Under the pieces are notes generated by a model. That model did not search any database and was not told the DNA's origin. It saw nothing but the letters and a program-made list of their open reading frames with translations. A stretch of DNA of 15,112 nucleotides, from NCBI GenBank assembly GCA_937927875.1, contig CALEYV010000043.1, forward strand, positions 1 through 15,112, read 5' to 3'. The DNA is from an uncultured Actinomycetes bacterium. GTDB taxonomy: Bacteria > Actinomycetota > Acidimicrobiia > IMCC26256 > PALSA-555. Position 1 is the stretch's first letter; each line of letters opens with the position of its first letter. Positions 14,184 to 15,112 of this stretch are shown here, piece after piece. Made by a program: the position numbers and the translations under genes.

Positions 14184-15066
14184 GTGCGCCCCCGTCGCGC
14201 CCCCGACCGGGGTTTCTTCCGTCGCTACGGCATCGCCCTCGGCGTGGCCGTGGGGCTGGTGATCGTCGCGATCATCGGCGTCAACCTGCTGATCGAGCAG
14301 AAGCTGTCGTCGGTGTCGCGCGTGTCGCTGCACCTGCCGTCGGCCCCGTCGAACGGCGCCAACTACCTGATGGTCGGCTCGGATACTCGGTCCTTCGTGA
14401 GCAGCGCCCAGGACCGGCAGGCCTTCGGCACCCAGACCCAGACCCAGGGTCAGCGCTCCGACACGATCATGATCCTGCACACCGACACGTCGTCGGGCCG
14501 CTCCCTGCTGGTGTCGGTGCCACGCGACCTGTGGGTGCCGATCGCCGGCCACGGCAACGCGAAGATCAACTCCGCGTTCACGATCGGGCCCCAGACGCTC
14601 GTCGACACCATCCAGGCCGACCTGAACGTGCCGATCCACCACTACGTCGAGGTCAACTTCGACACCTTCCGCAAGATGGTCGACGCCGTCGGCACCGTTC
14701 CCGTGTTCTTCCCCGCCCCGGCCCGGGACCACTTCTCGGACCTCAACGTGCCGACCGCCGGCTGCGTCCAGCTCAACGGGGTCCAGGCCCTGTCGTTCGT
14801 CCGCTCCCGCGACCTGGAGGTCCTCGACCCCCAGACCCACCAGTGGAAGATCGTCGACGCGCTGCCGGACATCGGGCGGGTCGGACGCCAGCAGGCGTTC
14901 GTGCGCGAGCTGGCGTCGGTCGCCCTCAACACGGCGCTGACCAACCCGCTGCAGGGCAACAGCATCGTCGACAAGGTCATCAGCGACCTGCGCCTCGACG
15001 ACGGGTTCTCGCGCAGCGACCTGTTCGCGGTGGTCGGCGCCTTCCACGGCGTGAACCCCAACGACC
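14184..15066 (+). CDS. LytR-CpsA-Psr (LCP) family protein, 3' end missing
   Basis: Membrane-anchored enzyme of the family that transfers polyprenyl-linked glycopolymers onto peptidoglycan. In actinobacteria these include arabinogalactan ligases. About 294 residues are present. A short basic N-terminus is followed by one membrane helix (about 16-37) and then the extracytoplasmic LCP domain. Conserved elements are LMVGSDTR (62-69), QRSDTIMILHTD (90-101), SVPRDLWVP (111-119), KINSAF (127-132), HYVEVNFDTFRKMVDAVG (153-170) and FVRSRD (205-210), which supply the Asp and Arg residues that bind metal and pyrophosphate. The GTG at 14184 gives a TACGGT box six bases upstream and no Shine-Dalgarno, so it is probably leaderless. 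The gene has no stop: genomic sequence ends near 15066 where adapter begins. The coding part runs past the core motifs. Confidence 0.9.
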
Positions 15067-15112
15067 CTGTCTCTTATACACATCTCCGAGCCCACGAGAC
15101 AGGCAGAAATCT
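15067..15112 (+). other. Nextera transposase adapter read-through (artefact)
   Basis: CTGTCTCTTATACACATCT (15067-15085) is the Tn5 mosaic end used in Nextera libraries. It is followed by CCGAGCCCACGAGAC (15086-15100), an eight-base index AGGCAGAA (15101-15108) that matches i7 index N703, and ATCT, the start of the P7 flow-cell tail. This is library sequence left on the contig end, not biology. Translated in the LCP frame it gives the well-known artefact string SYTHLRAHET; on the minus strand it gives MGSEMCIRDR. Confidence 0.98.

Noticed and set aside
14158..14184. CCGGAC-N15-GTCCGG inverted repeat over the LCP promoter as a defined operator
   Set aside because: Only six GC-rich base pairs with no further symmetry, so it is noted under the promoter entry but not claimed as an operator.
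14073..15095. Minus-strand open frame starting MGSEMCIRDR
   Set aside because: Its start lies in the Nextera adapter and the rest is antisense to the LCP gene.

Overview
The window is very GC-rich, densely coded DNA with frequent GTG starts. Many genes are joined by 4-base stop/start overlaps. The FabI and KAS enzymes resemble mycobacterial InhA/KasA, yet the dehydratase is a classical FabZ and no mycobacterial HadABC is present. This points to an actinobacterium, most likely an uncultured Acidimicrobiia-type lineage; the taxon is inference from gene content. The last 46 bases (15067-15112) are not genomic. They are Nextera transposase adapter plus an i7 index, so the right edge is an untrimmed contig end.

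Layout. Left part (1-5551): a two-gene minus-strand unit of an MFS transporter and a dienelactone-hydrolase-type enzyme; a divergent plus-strand Bcp peroxiredoxin; a minus-strand flavin monooxygenase of the Baeyer-Villiger type with an altered fingerprint residue; and a secreted glycine-rich protein broken by an apparent 1-base frameshift.

Centre (5632-12262, minus strand): an eight-gene type II fatty acid synthesis operon in the order fabD, biotinyl-like carrier protein, fabH, fabG, acpP, fabF, carboxyltransferase (accD-like), fabI. Neighbours overlap by 1-4 bases or sit at most 29 bases apart. The carboxyltransferase would make malonyl-CoA, FabD loads it onto ACP, FabH starts the chain, FabF extends it, FabG reduces the ketone and FabI reduces the enoyl. 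The missing dehydratase, fabZ, lies just across a divergent promoter region (12263-12351). That region holds two direct repeats 22 bases apart and a structured fabD leader. The small carrier-like protein has a biotinyl-domain sequence but no lysine anywhere, so it cannot be biotinylated in the usual way; this is the most unusual item here.

Right part (12352-15066): fabZ overlaps a secreted SGNH hydrolase gene by 4 bases. A small convergent membrane protein follows, then a LytR-CpsA-Psr cell-wall ligase that is cut off by the contig end. Several genes lacking a Shine-Dalgarno sequence have a TAnnnT or similar box 6-9 bases before the start codon, suggesting leaderless transcripts; genes inside operons mostly have clear Shine-Dalgarno sites.
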